Positions 35,389-42,326 of a stretch of DNA of 64,000 nt are shown one piece after another. The notes under the pieces were generated by a model that saw nothing but the letters and a program-made list of their open reading frames with translations, was not told the origin of the DNA and made no database searches. The translations under genes were made by a program, and so were the position numbers. The first letter of the stretch is position 1. Each line of letters starts with the position of its first letter. This stretch comes from Rhodococcus sp. OK302 (GTDB lineage: Bacteria > Actinomycetota > Actinomycetes > Mycobacteriales > Mycobacteriaceae), in contig NZ_NPJZ01000001.1 of NCBI RefSeq assembly GCF_002245895.1, positions 1,834,501-1,898,500 on the forward strand. The letters are read 5' to 3'.

Positions 35389-36201
35389 CTACGTGTGGGA
35401 TGGGGCCGAGGCATCGACGGGCTGGGACGGTTCGATGTCACGGCGTTTGACAAGCAGAATGATTGCCAGGATCGGGTAGGCAAGAATGGGAGCGAAGGCC
35501 CCGACATAGCCCTGCTGGTCCAGCAGGATCGCGGAACCGCTGAGCAGTGCAAAGTCGAAGAGTCCGTGCAGTACGGAGTTCAGCGCGTTACTGCCCGAGA
35601 CCCGGCGAGTGAGATAGAAGAAGTACCCGGCGAGACTGACCATGATCGCCTGAGGGACCGTGGAAGCGCCATTTCCGAAGACGTTCGTTAGGTGGACAGC
35701 GCCGAAGATGAGGCTGGACCACAGGGCAACCTGGCCCTCGCGGAGGCCGTGGTTGCGCAACACAGTCACACCGATGCCGCGGAACATTCCTTCCTCACCC
35801 CATCCGACAAACTGTGTGGCGATGAGGAGGACGATGATGAATAGCCAACCCTTCTCGGCGAGCGCACTGTAATCGATGCCCACCACGATGGCGACAAGCA
35901 GAATGATGGGCACGACCCATACCCAGCGGTTGACCGGGCGGTCATCCTTGATTACCGGTCGCCACCATCCCAAAGCTGTGATGACCCCGTATACGAAGAC
36001 CAGGGCGAGCCCGAGTGGGATCAGCAGGGTGAAGACGACCCCGTGGGTGGTCAGGGTGTTGTCCTCGTTACCCCATCCAGCAATGAGGCGGCCGCCGAAC
36101 TGGATTATCACTAGGTACGCAATGACCACAATGGCGAAGGCAAGGTAGGAAAGCTGGCGCCCGGTGATGCGTCGGGCAGCCTCGTGCTTTTGTGTGTTCA
36201 C
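35389..36201 (-). CDS. CPBP family intramembrane metalloprotease
   Basis: A 270-residue membrane protein with about seven to eight helices. The three CPBP (Abi/Rce1) motifs are present: GWGEEGMFRGIGVTVLRN with EExxxR, SSLIFGAVHLTNVFG with the histidine, and ALNSVLHGLFDFALL. Such proteins cut inside membranes or act in self-immunity to bacteriocins; the substrate here is unknown. It lies alone between hairpins. Confidence 0.88.
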   Translation of the reverse strand: MNTQKHEAARRITGRQLSYLAFAIVVIAYLVIIQFGGRLIAGWGNEDNTLTTHGVVFTLLIPLGLALVFVYGVITALGWWRPVIKDDRPVNRWVWVVPIILLVAIVVGIDYSALAEKGWLFIIVLLIATQFVGWGEEGMFRGIGVTVLRNHGLREGQVALWSSLIFGAVHLTNVFGNGASTVPQAIMVSLAGYFFYLTRRVSGSNALNSVLHGLFDFALLSGSAILLDQQGYVGAFAPILAYPILAIILLVKRRDIEPSQPVDASAPSHT

Positions 36202-36318
36202 TGCGAAATATTAACGCCGCGATCCAGTGAATTCGCGCAGCGCCCTGAAATATCGCAAATCGGATACTTGCACTGGATCCAATGCAAAGCTGAGCCAGAG
36301 GATGAGGGCTAGATCGCA

Positions 36319-36357
36319 AACCGCCGCAGATGACCGACAAGGTCATCTGCGGCGGTT
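36319..36357. terminator. 17-bp hairpin terminator after prsW
   Basis: AACCGCCGCAGATGACC (36319-36335) pairs perfectly with GGTCATCTGCGGCGGTT (36341-36357), loop GACAA. It is just past the prsW stop on the minus strand. Confidence 0.9.
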
Positions 36358-36372
36358 TCTGTTCGATAGGGG

Positions 36373-37569
36373 TCAGGCTTTGATCGAAGGCTGACCGCTT
36401 CTGATCCGACTTACCTCGGATCGAGTGAATTCGACTCGACCGGTGTCGGTTCCGCGTGAATCTGCCAGAGCGTCGGCGAGATCTGCAGCGGCCTCGAGCA
36501 CGTACCCGTTGCGCTTGCGGGCTGCCTGGGTTCCAGCAGATTTACGGAAGGCCTTGCGGGCCTTACGGTCGCCGCACAATGCTGTGAGCTCGTCACCAGT
36601 GATGACGCCGTGTTCGGCCTCAGGGGCCAGGATGTCCCGAAGGAACTGACGCTCACGAGGAACCGTCATCCGGAACACTCGGACCACGAGGGTAAGCGCA
36701 GCCGCGATCATGATGATGAACAGTGGGAAGATGAGTGCGTTCTTGCCCTGCACGAGTGCGCCCGCAGAGTCCCAGAGCCCATGGAGCAGCATGGCTGCTG
36801 CCATGAATGCGAGACCGCGGCCCACACGGCGTGGCTCGGCCGGGCGGCCGAGGAAATAGACGAGACCGGCGCAGAAGATCGCGCTGTAGAGGGTATGAGC
36901 AGCTACACCGAAGACCATGCGCAGCATGATGGTCGACATTGCCGCGCCCACCGGATCGGCACCGAACTGCGATGCGGCGGAGTTCAGTGCGTAGAGAACG
37001 TCTTCGAAGATCTGGAAGCCCAGTCCGATGAATGCTCCGAGGATGAACCCGTCGAATGCTGTGCGCACCAAGCGTGATGCCAGTGCGATGAGCAACAGCA
37101 TGCCGACGCCCTTGGCGATTTCTTCGGTGAAGGGTGCCGCCAGGCCGGCGCCCCAGTCGGACGCCCAGGCTTGTCCGAACACCTTGGCGTAGAGGGAGAG
37201 GATCGCGTCATTCGCGTTGGCCGCCATCACCCACGTTGCAGCGAAGCTTCCCCACAGAAAGGCGACCACGATCAGTTTGACGGGCTGGCGTGCATAGCGG
37301 TCGATGTGGTGTGTGAACCACCAGAAAATTGCGCCGTACACACTGAACAACACCACGGAGAGCACGATCGCATCTGCGTAGGCAGCCGCCGAGGCGGACA
37401 GTATCGAGAAGAGTTTGAAGGCTCCGCTGACGACCAGCATCAGATAGACCCAGAATGCGGCGTTACGTGGTTGGTAGAACGTGAACGACCGACCCCATCC
37501 GGAGTCTTCGATCGCGCCGGTGCGGGCGGCGGTGAGGTCGCTTGCTGTCGAGACGGTGGATGCGCTCAT
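36373..37569 (-). CDS. PrsW family intramembrane protease with cytosolic tail
   Basis: A 398-residue protein of about eight helices. The PrsW motifs are visible: AAPFTEEIAKGVGMLLLIAL (EExxK), GFQIFEDVLYAL, FGVAAHTLYSAIFCAGLVYF and MLLHGLWDSAG. PrsW proteases cut anti-sigma factors or other single-pass proteins. The last 95 residues form a charged cytosolic region (FLRDILAPEAEHGVITGDEL and onward). Start ATG 37569 overlaps the stop of the upstream single-span protein (ATGA), a sign of a working pair. A longer in-frame reading through that gene was rejected. Confidence 0.88.
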   Translation of the reverse strand: MSASTVSTASDLTAARTGAIEDSGWGRSFTFYQPRNAAFWVYLMLVVSGAFKLFSILSASAAAYADAIVLSVVLFSVYGAIFWWFTHHIDRYARQPVKLIVVAFLWGSFAATWVMAANANDAILSLYAKVFGQAWASDWGAGLAAPFTEEIAKGVGMLLLIALASRLVRTAFDGFILGAFIGLGFQIFEDVLYALNSAASQFGADPVGAAMSTIMLRMVFGVAAHTLYSAIFCAGLVYFLGRPAEPRRVGRGLAFMAAAMLLHGLWDSAGALVQGKNALIFPLFIIMIAAALTLVVRVFRMTVPRERQFLRDILAPEAEHGVITGDELTALCGDRKARKAFRKSAGTQAARKRNGYVLEAAADLADALADSRGTDTGRVEFTRSEVSRIRSGQPSIKA

Positions 37570-38240
37570 CGTGAGTCCTCTCCGGTTTGATGGCTGATGC
37601 TCACGATCATGCGAGCGACGTCGTCGGTGATCGTGGGGTCCACGTCGATCGGGCCGGTGGAGACCACTTCGATGCCCTTGCCGTCGACGACAAATGCTGC
37701 GATCACGCCGTCGGCGTTCGAGTTCGAATAACTGGTCAGCACGCCGCGAAGCCCGTCGACTGTAGTGATCGCAGTGGAATCGTCGCTTACTCGCAATGAT
37801 TTCTCGGTTGCGAGGGCGTCCGATGTCTTCTTGATCTGTTCGAGGAGGGCGTTCGCCTCGCCGGCAAACGGCGCTGTGTACACCGTGAACATTGCACCGC
37901 CGTTGACCAAGGTCGCGCGCGGGGGGAACGAACCAGCAGTCGGAAGGTCGGTTGCGCGAACGCCAGCGGTGATTCCCCACCCGAGCGCCGGGATGAATGT
38001 CACGCCGCCTTCGATTTCCATGACGTCACCGGCCACGACCCCGTCGTCGTAGGGAACCGAGTCGTTGATCGCCGGAATGACAATGCTCATCACAATCGCG
38101 ATGGCGAGCACTATCGCAGCCGGTACAAGCGTTTCGCGGTCGAGGCCGAACCATCGTCGGTCCACCGGAACCCAGCGGTCGTCGGGTTCGTACGGTACCG
38201 GTGGTGGTGCCACTGGCATACGAGTGTCTATGTCGGACAT
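37566..38240 (-). CDS. Single-span exported-domain protein coupled to PrsW
   Basis: A 224-residue type II membrane protein. A proline-rich cytosolic N-terminus (MPVAPPPVPYEPDDRWVPVD) leads to one helix (LVPAAIVLAIAIVMSIVIPA, about 39-58), then about 165 residues outside. The outer part has GVTFIPALGWGITAGVRATD and an alternation of strands; no known domain is recognised. Coupled by ATGA to prsW, so it may be the protease's substrate, adaptor or sensor (inference). It is first of the two-gene unit. Confidence 0.75.
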   Translation of the reverse strand: MSDIDTRMPVAPPPVPYEPDDRWVPVDRRWFGLDRETLVPAAIVLAIAIVMSIVIPAINDSVPYDDGVVAGDVMEIEGGVTFIPALGWGITAGVRATDLPTAGSFPPRATLVNGGAMFTVYTAPFAGEANALLEQIKKTSDALATEKSLRVSDDSTAITTVDGLRGVLTSYSNSNADGVIAAFVVDGKGIEVVSTGPIDVDPTITDDVARMIVSISHQTGEDSR

Positions 38241-38464
38241 TGTTGCCTCTGGCTTTCGCGACGTAATTCGTTACGGCATTCGCGCACAAGAAGTTCCGTG
38301 AGGAATCACTGAACTGTGGTGCTGGGTCGAGCGAATCCGAGGGGTGACCCTCACTCGCATAAAAGTAGCAAACCGAACAATTCTGAAACGATGCGAATCG
38401 CAATCAAGGGCGGAAATCGAGAGCCCGCGGCGTGCCGACGGCAACGCGGATACCGAAACAAAAA

Positions 38465-38499
38465 CAGCCTGACACTCTCTGGAGAGAAGTGCCAGGCTG
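38465..38499 (-). terminator. Terminator after tRNA-Lys
   Basis: CAGCCTG (38465-38471) pairs with CAGGCTG (38493-38499), with an inner CACTCTCT/AGAGAAGTG helix; on the minus strand it is followed by GTTTTTG. The adjoining gap 38241-38464 shows no gene. Confidence 0.8.
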
Positions 38500-38503
38500 C
38501 TGT

Positions 38504-38579
38504 TGGTGCCCCCAGTAGGACTCGAACCTACGACCTGCGGATTAAAAGTCCGTAGCTCTACCAACTGAGCTATAGGGGC
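38504..38579 (-). tRNA. tRNA-Lys (anticodon TTT)
   Basis: On the minus strand the cloverleaf reads from GCCCCTATAGCTCAGTTGG. The anticodon loop is CTTTTAA with anticodon TTT, the T-arm has GGTTCGAGTCC, and the acceptor GGGGGCA is followed by an encoded CCA (38504-38506). The discriminator is A. Confidence 0.97.
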
Positions 38580-38591
38580 GCGGCGCAGAGT

Positions 38592-39983
38592 CTAACCAGA
38601 ACGAAGAGAGCGTGAAAACACCACCCCCACTAATAGGGTGATTCCGATGATCGTGATGACTCCTCCGGTGCGGTGTAAACCGGCATCGTCGATAGTTCCG
38701 CGCATGGTCAGTTCGATGACGACGGCCGCGAGGTTGGCTCCGATGTACTGGATCGTCCGGTAGAGGCCGATAGCCATTCCGACGTCGGCGGAGGTGGTTA
38801 CGGAGTTGACGAGATTTTGATTCCCCATGTTGTTGAAGCCGTTCGGGATGCCGAGGATCGCGGCGACGACAAGTAGGACAACGAGGGGAGTGCTGCTCGA
38901 TTCCACGAAAGCGACGAGAAGTCCTCCGACGGCCAGTGCTGCAGTCCCGATCAGCAAGGTGATTCTCGCGCCGTAGAGGCCGTAGGTCCGGGATGCGGCC
39001 ATGGTGGAAACGATTCCCACGGCGGCGATGGGAAGCATGAACAGACCGGCGGTGGTGGGCGACATGCCACGCCCGACCTGCAGCCACTGGGGGAGTCCGA
39101 AGAATATGCAGTAGAAGGCGGTGTAGGTCAGGAGGGCGCGGCCGAGGGTCATGCTCAATGCATGGTTGGCCGCGACTGCGCGGACGTCGATGAACGGTGC
39201 GTCCGTTCGACGTTCCCACAGTGTGAACAAAATTCCGGATACGGCGATTGCCGGCAGCAGATACCAGGACGGGCCGTCGGAGAGAGACAGAAGGAAAAGC
39301 ATCGTCGTCGTGACAAGGACCAGGAAGAGTGTGATGCCGAGTGGATCCAACGAGCGGACGAAGGCGGTAGTGCTCGATTTGTTCGGTCGTGGTGGATCGG
39401 CGGGGGTGGCGAACGAGACCCAGAGGCCGGTGACGACTACGAGCGGCAGGTTGATCCACATGATGGACTGCCATCCGAGTGTTCCGACCAGTAAGCCGCC
39501 CAGAGTTGGTCCCAGCGCGACGACGGATTGTGCGCAGATCGTGAGTGTCGCTACTGCGGAACGTGTCTGAGCTTTGTGCTGATCGGCGTACCGGCGGACG
39601 ACGGTCATGGCGTTGGGATATTGCGTGGCCGTGCCGATTCCGAGGAGTATTCGTGCGGCGATGAGCCAGCCCAACGACGGGGCGAGTGATCCGAGGATCG
39701 CGCCGGCGGCGATCAGGCCGAGGCCGGCGAGGTAGGTGCGCTTGGCTCCGAGGATTGAGCCCAGGCGCCCGGCAGTCGGAGCGGCGACTGCCGTAGCGAT
39801 GTAGAGCGCGGAGATCACCCACGCTGTGCCGGAACTCGAACCGAAATGTATTGCGATGGGAACGATCGCCACGGCAATCATCGATGAGTTCAGTGGCTGC
39901 AGGATCGTGCCGGATCCCAGGGCGAGGCTCAGTCGAAGCGGGACGGACGCCCGTGGTGCCGATGCCGTGTTGGCGTCCGTCAT
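38592..39983 (-). CDS. DHA2-family MFS drug exporter
   Basis: A 463-residue exporter of the 14-helix DHA2 type. Marks are LNSSMIAVAIVPIAIHFGSS in helix 1, GRLGSILGAKRTYLAGLGL in the first loop and ARILLGIGTATQYPNAMTVV with motif C-like LGPTLGGLLVGTLGWQSIMW. ATG 39983 overlaps the marR stop (ATGA), so the two are one operon. A longer in-frame start within marR was rejected. The substrate is unknown; multidrug or antibiotic export is likely. Confidence 0.9.
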   Translation of the reverse strand: MTDANTASAPRASVPLRLSLALGSGTILQPLNSSMIAVAIVPIAIHFGSSSGTAWVISALYIATAVAAPTAGRLGSILGAKRTYLAGLGLIAAGAILGSLAPSLGWLIAARILLGIGTATQYPNAMTVVRRYADQHKAQTRSAVATLTICAQSVVALGPTLGGLLVGTLGWQSIMWINLPLVVVTGLWVSFATPADPPRPNKSSTTAFVRSLDPLGITLFLVLVTTTMLFLLSLSDGPSWYLLPAIAVSGILFTLWERRTDAPFIDVRAVAANHALSMTLGRALLTYTAFYCIFFGLPQWLQVGRGMSPTTAGLFMLPIAAVGIVSTMAASRTYGLYGARITLLIGTAALAVGGLLVAFVESSSTPLVVLLVVAAILGIPNGFNNMGNQNLVNSVTTSADVGMAIGLYRTIQYIGANLAAVVIELTMRGTIDDAGLHRTGGVITIIGITLLVGVVFSRSLRSG

Positions 39984-40447
39984 GGTTTGGAGGCAGTTCG
40001 AGGTTGGGCTGAAGGGGATGGGGAGGGTGTGGAATGGCCGAGTCTGCGCAGGATTCTTCCGGCGATCAGGAGAAGATCGCGCTCGGCGTCGGTGCACTCG
40101 ACGTCGAGCGTGTCAGTGAGCCACCGTGTCATGTGCACTCGGTCGTCGCGGAGTGTCGATGTCCCTAAATCCGTGAGGTCGATCAGATTGGCGCGGCCGT
40201 CCGACGGGTCTGATCGACGGGTCACCATCCGCTGTTTCTCGAGCGTCATGATCGTTTTAGCGATCGATTGGGGCGTGACACGCTCGAGTTGCGCGAGATC
40301 TTTTGCGGTCATCGGCCCGCTCCGGTTGAGATGTCCGAGGGCTTGGATATGGGTGAGGCTGAGGCCGCGTTCACCGCGTTCGGTGCGTAGGCGTCGTGTG
40401 AACACGCCGAGGTCTTCCCACAGGATGTCGATCTCTTCTTGGGTCAT
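39980..40447 (-). CDS. MarR-family regulator
   Basis: A 155-residue winged-helix repressor: ERGLSLTHIQALGHLNRSGP, MTAKDLAQLERVTPQSIAKT (recognition helix) and MVTRRSDPSDGRANLIDLTD (wing). GAGGAG precedes ATG 40447. It is first in the operon with the DHA2 exporter, and a TTAGGC palindrome lies 26 bases upstream, so it should autoregulate and control export. Confidence 0.92.
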   Translation of the reverse strand: MTQEEIDILWEDLGVFTRRLRTERGERGLSLTHIQALGHLNRSGPMTAKDLAQLERVTPQSIAKTIMTLEKQRMVTRRSDPSDGRANLIDLTDLGTSTLRDDRVHMTRWLTDTLDVECTDAERDLLLIAGRILRRLGHSTPSPSPSAQPRTASKP

Positions 40448-40472
40448 TGTCAACTCCTCAACCGCCCTTAAA

Positions 40473-40485
40473 TTAGGCAGCCTAA
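40473..40485. promoter_or_regulatory. MarR-type palindrome TTAGGCAGCCTAA
   Basis: A 13-base perfect palindrome with central A, 26 bases upstream of marR, flanked by AT-rich AAATTA and TAATTTA. TTAGGC/GCCTAA arms are common among MarR operators of small efflux operons. Confidence 0.7.
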
Positions 40486-40723
40486 CTGTGTAATTTATCC
40501 AAAAATCCTGGATTTCCGGATGTTCTACCGGAATAAATAGTACCTTTGGTTGTTCAAGTAGGTGGGCCTGCGTTGAGATCCGTGCAATGTGAGTGATCCA
40601 TTGTCGGCCTTGGGGAATAAGAAAGCTCGGATGCGCACCCCCTGCGCCGCACCCGAGCGAGCAAAACAATACCACTCGGTGTGTTATGTGAACCGGCCGT
40701 CTTTTCGGTGTCATCTGACTGAC

Positions 40724-40754
40724 TGACACCCACTAGTACTTTTGGTGGGTGTCA
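40724..40754. repeat. Inverted repeat TGACACCCAC / GTGGGTGTCA
   Basis: Perfect 10-bp arms (40724-40733, 40745-40754) around an 11-base loop, about 115 bases before the ScbR-like gene. Either a terminator closing an unseen short transcript or a regulator site. The stem has no T run. Confidence 0.7.
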
Positions 40755-40762
40755 CGTGATGA

Positions 40763-40778
40763 CTTACGGGACGTATGT
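40763..40778. promoter_or_regulatory. ARE-like box around TACG-GGA-CGTA
   Basis: CTTACGGGACGTATGT has the perfect half-sites TACG and CGTA around GGA. It resembles autoregulatory elements of gamma-butyrolactone receptors, which often read near ACATACGGGACGTATG. It lies 90 bases before a gene for such a receptor-like protein. Confidence 0.55.
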
Positions 40779-40867
40779 CGAGAAGATATTGTGAACTTTC
40801 GGGGGATTGTGGGTGCCGCAGGCGGCATCTTTCGGAGACCGACTCGTCGAGAGGTATGACACCGCCA

Positions 40868-41521
40868 ATGGCACGTCAACAAGAGCGTGCGCGGCGTACC
40901 CGCGCCTCCCTGGTCGAAGCGGCTGCAAGTGAGTTCGCCAAGCGGGGATACGCGGCCGCCTCGGTCAACGCGATTCTTGATGGCTCTCAAGCCACCAAGG
41001 GCGCCATGTACTTCCATTTCCAGTCGAAGGAAGAGCTGGCGAGGGCGATCCTTACCGGCGCAATCGAGCTATTTACCGACGTCACCGATCAATGGGCGAA
41101 GCGCACTGATCTTGACCCGTTTCAGCTTCTGCACGGTCTGGTGCGTGACGTCGCGACGCTGTTCCGCACCAATGTGATCGTGCGGGCGGAGTTCAGGCTG
41201 ATCATCGAGCCTGAGTTCTACGCCGATGTTCAGGCCGGTGCCGGTCAGGTGTGGGGGCGCTCAGCGCATCAGTTCGCGACACTGGCGCAGGATGCAGGGC
41301 TCTTCCGTGAAGGCGCGGATACCGAGAAGTTCACACGTGTCCTTGCTGCAAGTCTTGCCGGCCAGCGCTACATGGCGGACCTGACTTCGCAGAACGGTGA
41401 TCTCGCGGACTGGTTCGAAGAGTCCCTCGAAGTAGTGCTCGAAGCGATGGCCAGTGCGGAATGGCTCGAGAAGTTTCATCGCGAGGGATGGGCTCCGGTT
41501 GAGTCCTACGTGCAGCAATAG
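40868..41521 (+). CDS. ScbR/ArpA-like TetR regulator (gamma-butyrolactone receptor family)
   Basis: A 217-residue TetR protein starting MARQQERARRTRASLVEAAA, the typical opening of autoregulator receptors. Its HTH is FAKRGYAAASVNAILDGSQA and TKGAMYFHFQSKEELARAIL. The C-domain with LHGLVRDVATLFRTNVIVRA and FRLIIEPEF matches the ligand pocket region. These receptors sense gamma-butyrolactones and control antibiotic or density-linked genes. No synthase (AfsA-like) is nearby. ATG 40868 was chosen over ATG 40856 for family fit. Confidence 0.85.
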   Translation: MARQQERARRTRASLVEAAASEFAKRGYAAASVNAILDGSQATKGAMYFHFQSKEELARAILTGAIELFTDVTDQWAKRTDLDPFQLLHGLVRDVATLFRTNVIVRAEFRLIIEPEFYADVQAGAGQVWGRSAHQFATLAQDAGLFREGADTEKFTRVLAASLAGQRYMADLTSQNGDLADWFEESLEVVLEAMASAEWLEKFHREGWAPVESYVQQ

Positions 41522-41588
41522 TGCGATTTCCGCTGCCTGACCTGGCGATTTGGGTTTTTCCAGCTACGTGTCTTAAGCTATCCAAGCT

Positions 41589-41608
41589 CCCAACGGAATG
41601 CCGTTGGG
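41589..41608 (+). terminator. Hairpin between the ScbR-like gene and tRNA-Glu
   Basis: CCCAACGG (41589-41596) and CCGTTGGG (41601-41608), loop AATG. A TTGGGT / TAAGCT promoter-like pair sits just before it (about 41551-41580), so it could also be a processing hairpin in the tRNA leader. Confidence 0.55.
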
Positions 41609-41633
41609 GAACTAGTTCGGAGTGATCCGACGG

Positions 41634-41706
41634 GCCCCCTTCGTCTAGCGGCCTAGGACGCCGCCCTTTCAAGGCGGTAGCGCGGGTTCGAATCCCGTAG
41701 GGGGTA
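41634..41706 (+). tRNA. tRNA-Glu (anticodon TTC)
   Basis: Cloverleaf from GCCCCCTTCGTCTAGCGGCC; anticodon loop CTTTCAA gives anticodon TTC. The T-arm has GGGTTCGAATCCC. The acceptor ends AGGGGGT plus A; CCA is not encoded. First of three tRNAs. Confidence 0.97.
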
Positions 41707-41710
41707 CGTT

Positions 41711-41738
41711 TTGCGAAAGCGAAACGATGCAGTATGGT
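41711..41738 (+). promoter_or_regulatory. Promoter copy 1 in the tRNA cluster
   Basis: TTGCGA (41711-41716), 16-base spacer, TATGGT (41733-41738). The -10 region lies in an imperfect 24-base repeat shared with copy 2. Confidence 0.45.
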
Positions 41739-41800
41739 TTGACCGGCAAGACCCGCACGACAAGCTTTGAGTTGCAGAAATGCCCAGCTAGGACAGTGGT

Positions 41801-41829
41801 TTGGGAGCAGCGAGAAGATGTAGTACGGT
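41801..41829 (+). promoter_or_regulatory. Promoter copy 2, ahead of tRNA-Asp
   Basis: TTGGGA (41801-41806), 17-base spacer, TACGGT (41824-41829), 21 bases before tRNA-Asp. The block GATGTAGTACGGTTTCACAG resembles GATGCAGTATGGTTTGACCG at 41727-41746. Confidence 0.5.
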
Positions 41830-41850
41830 TTCACAGCAAGGAAAAAGCAA

Positions 41851-41924
41851 GGCCCTGTGGCGCAGTTGGTTAGCGCGCCGCCCTGTCACGGCGGAGGTCG
41901 CGGGTTCGAGTCCCGTCAGGGTCG
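41851..41924 (+). tRNA. tRNA-Asp (anticodon GTC)
   Basis: Cloverleaf from GGCCCTGTGGCGCAGTTGG; anticodon loop CTGTCAC holds GTC. T-arm GGGTTCGAGTCCC, acceptor end CAGGGTC, discriminator G. CCA is not encoded. Confidence 0.97.
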
Positions 41925-41930
41925 CAAAGC

Positions 41931-41960
41931 GTTGTTCTCAGTCATTTGACTGAGAACAAC
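41931..41960 (+). terminator. 14-bp hairpin between tRNA-Asp and tRNA-Phe
   Basis: GTTGTTCTCAGTCA (41931-41944) and TGACTGAGAACAAC (41947-41960) are perfect complements with a two-base loop. There is no T run, so it may be a processing or pausing signal rather than a terminator. Confidence 0.7.
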
Positions 41961-41993
41961 GCAATGCGTAGGCATTCGGTTCGGGTGCCGTCC

Positions 41994-42070
41994 GGCCAGG
42001 TAGCTCAGTTGGTACGAGCGTCCGCCTGAAAAGCGGAAGGTCGCCGGTTCGATCCCGGCCCTGGCCACCA
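41994..42070 (+). tRNA. tRNA-Phe (anticodon GAA)
   Basis: Cloverleaf from GGCCAGGTAGCTCAGTTGG; anticodon loop CTGAAAA holds GAA. T-arm CGGTTCGATCCCG, acceptor end CCTGGCC, discriminator A and an encoded CCA (42068-42070). Confidence 0.97.
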
Positions 42071-42084
42071 AAACTCGATATATC

Positions 42085-42131
42085 AAGCTTCAGTTTCGAC
42101 GTTCTCAGAACGCGAATCTGGAGCTTTTTTT
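42085..42131 (+). terminator. Terminator of the tRNA cluster
   Basis: AAGCTTCAG (42085-42093) pairs with CTGGAGCTT (42118-42126, one wobble), with an inner CGTTC/GAACG stem and a seven-T run (42125-42131). The next 195 bases to the solute-binding gene show no gene. Confidence 0.82.
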
Positions 42132-42326
42132 ATTGCGTTCTATCGTTTCGCCTTCGAGACCGATCGGACTGTAAGTTTCCTGAGAGATTCCGGTCAGCGG
42201 GAACGTGCCGTGCGTCACTTGCCTTCCGTTAGCAGTATTGGCCACTGCGCCCCATTCCATGGCGGCGCGTGGTCCGACCGTCTCTCGATGGTCGGCCCTT
42301 CTTTACTGCACAAGAGGGAAGTGAAC

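Larger units (their letters stand above)
40486..40867. other. Gene-free stretch between marR and the ScbR-like gene
   Basis: About 380 bases without a believable gene. It holds an AT-rich marR promoter zone up to about 40560, a perfect 10-bp inverted repeat at 40724-40754 and an autoregulatory-element-like box at 40763-40778. Nothing else stands out. Confidence 0.6.

Noticed and set aside
36373..37980. Extended 535-residue version of PrsW
   Set aside because: The extension is the coupled single-span protein gene out of frame; the ATGA overlap supports the start at 37569.
38542..39822. A 426-codon minus-strand frame overlapping tRNA-Lys and the DHA2 exporter
   Set aside because: It is the exporter gene read in another frame, is Arg/His/Pro-rich, and runs into the tRNA.
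41644..42070. tRNA cluster as attachment site of an integrated element
   Set aside because: No integrase gene, no duplicated tRNA 3' end and no phage gene lie on either side.
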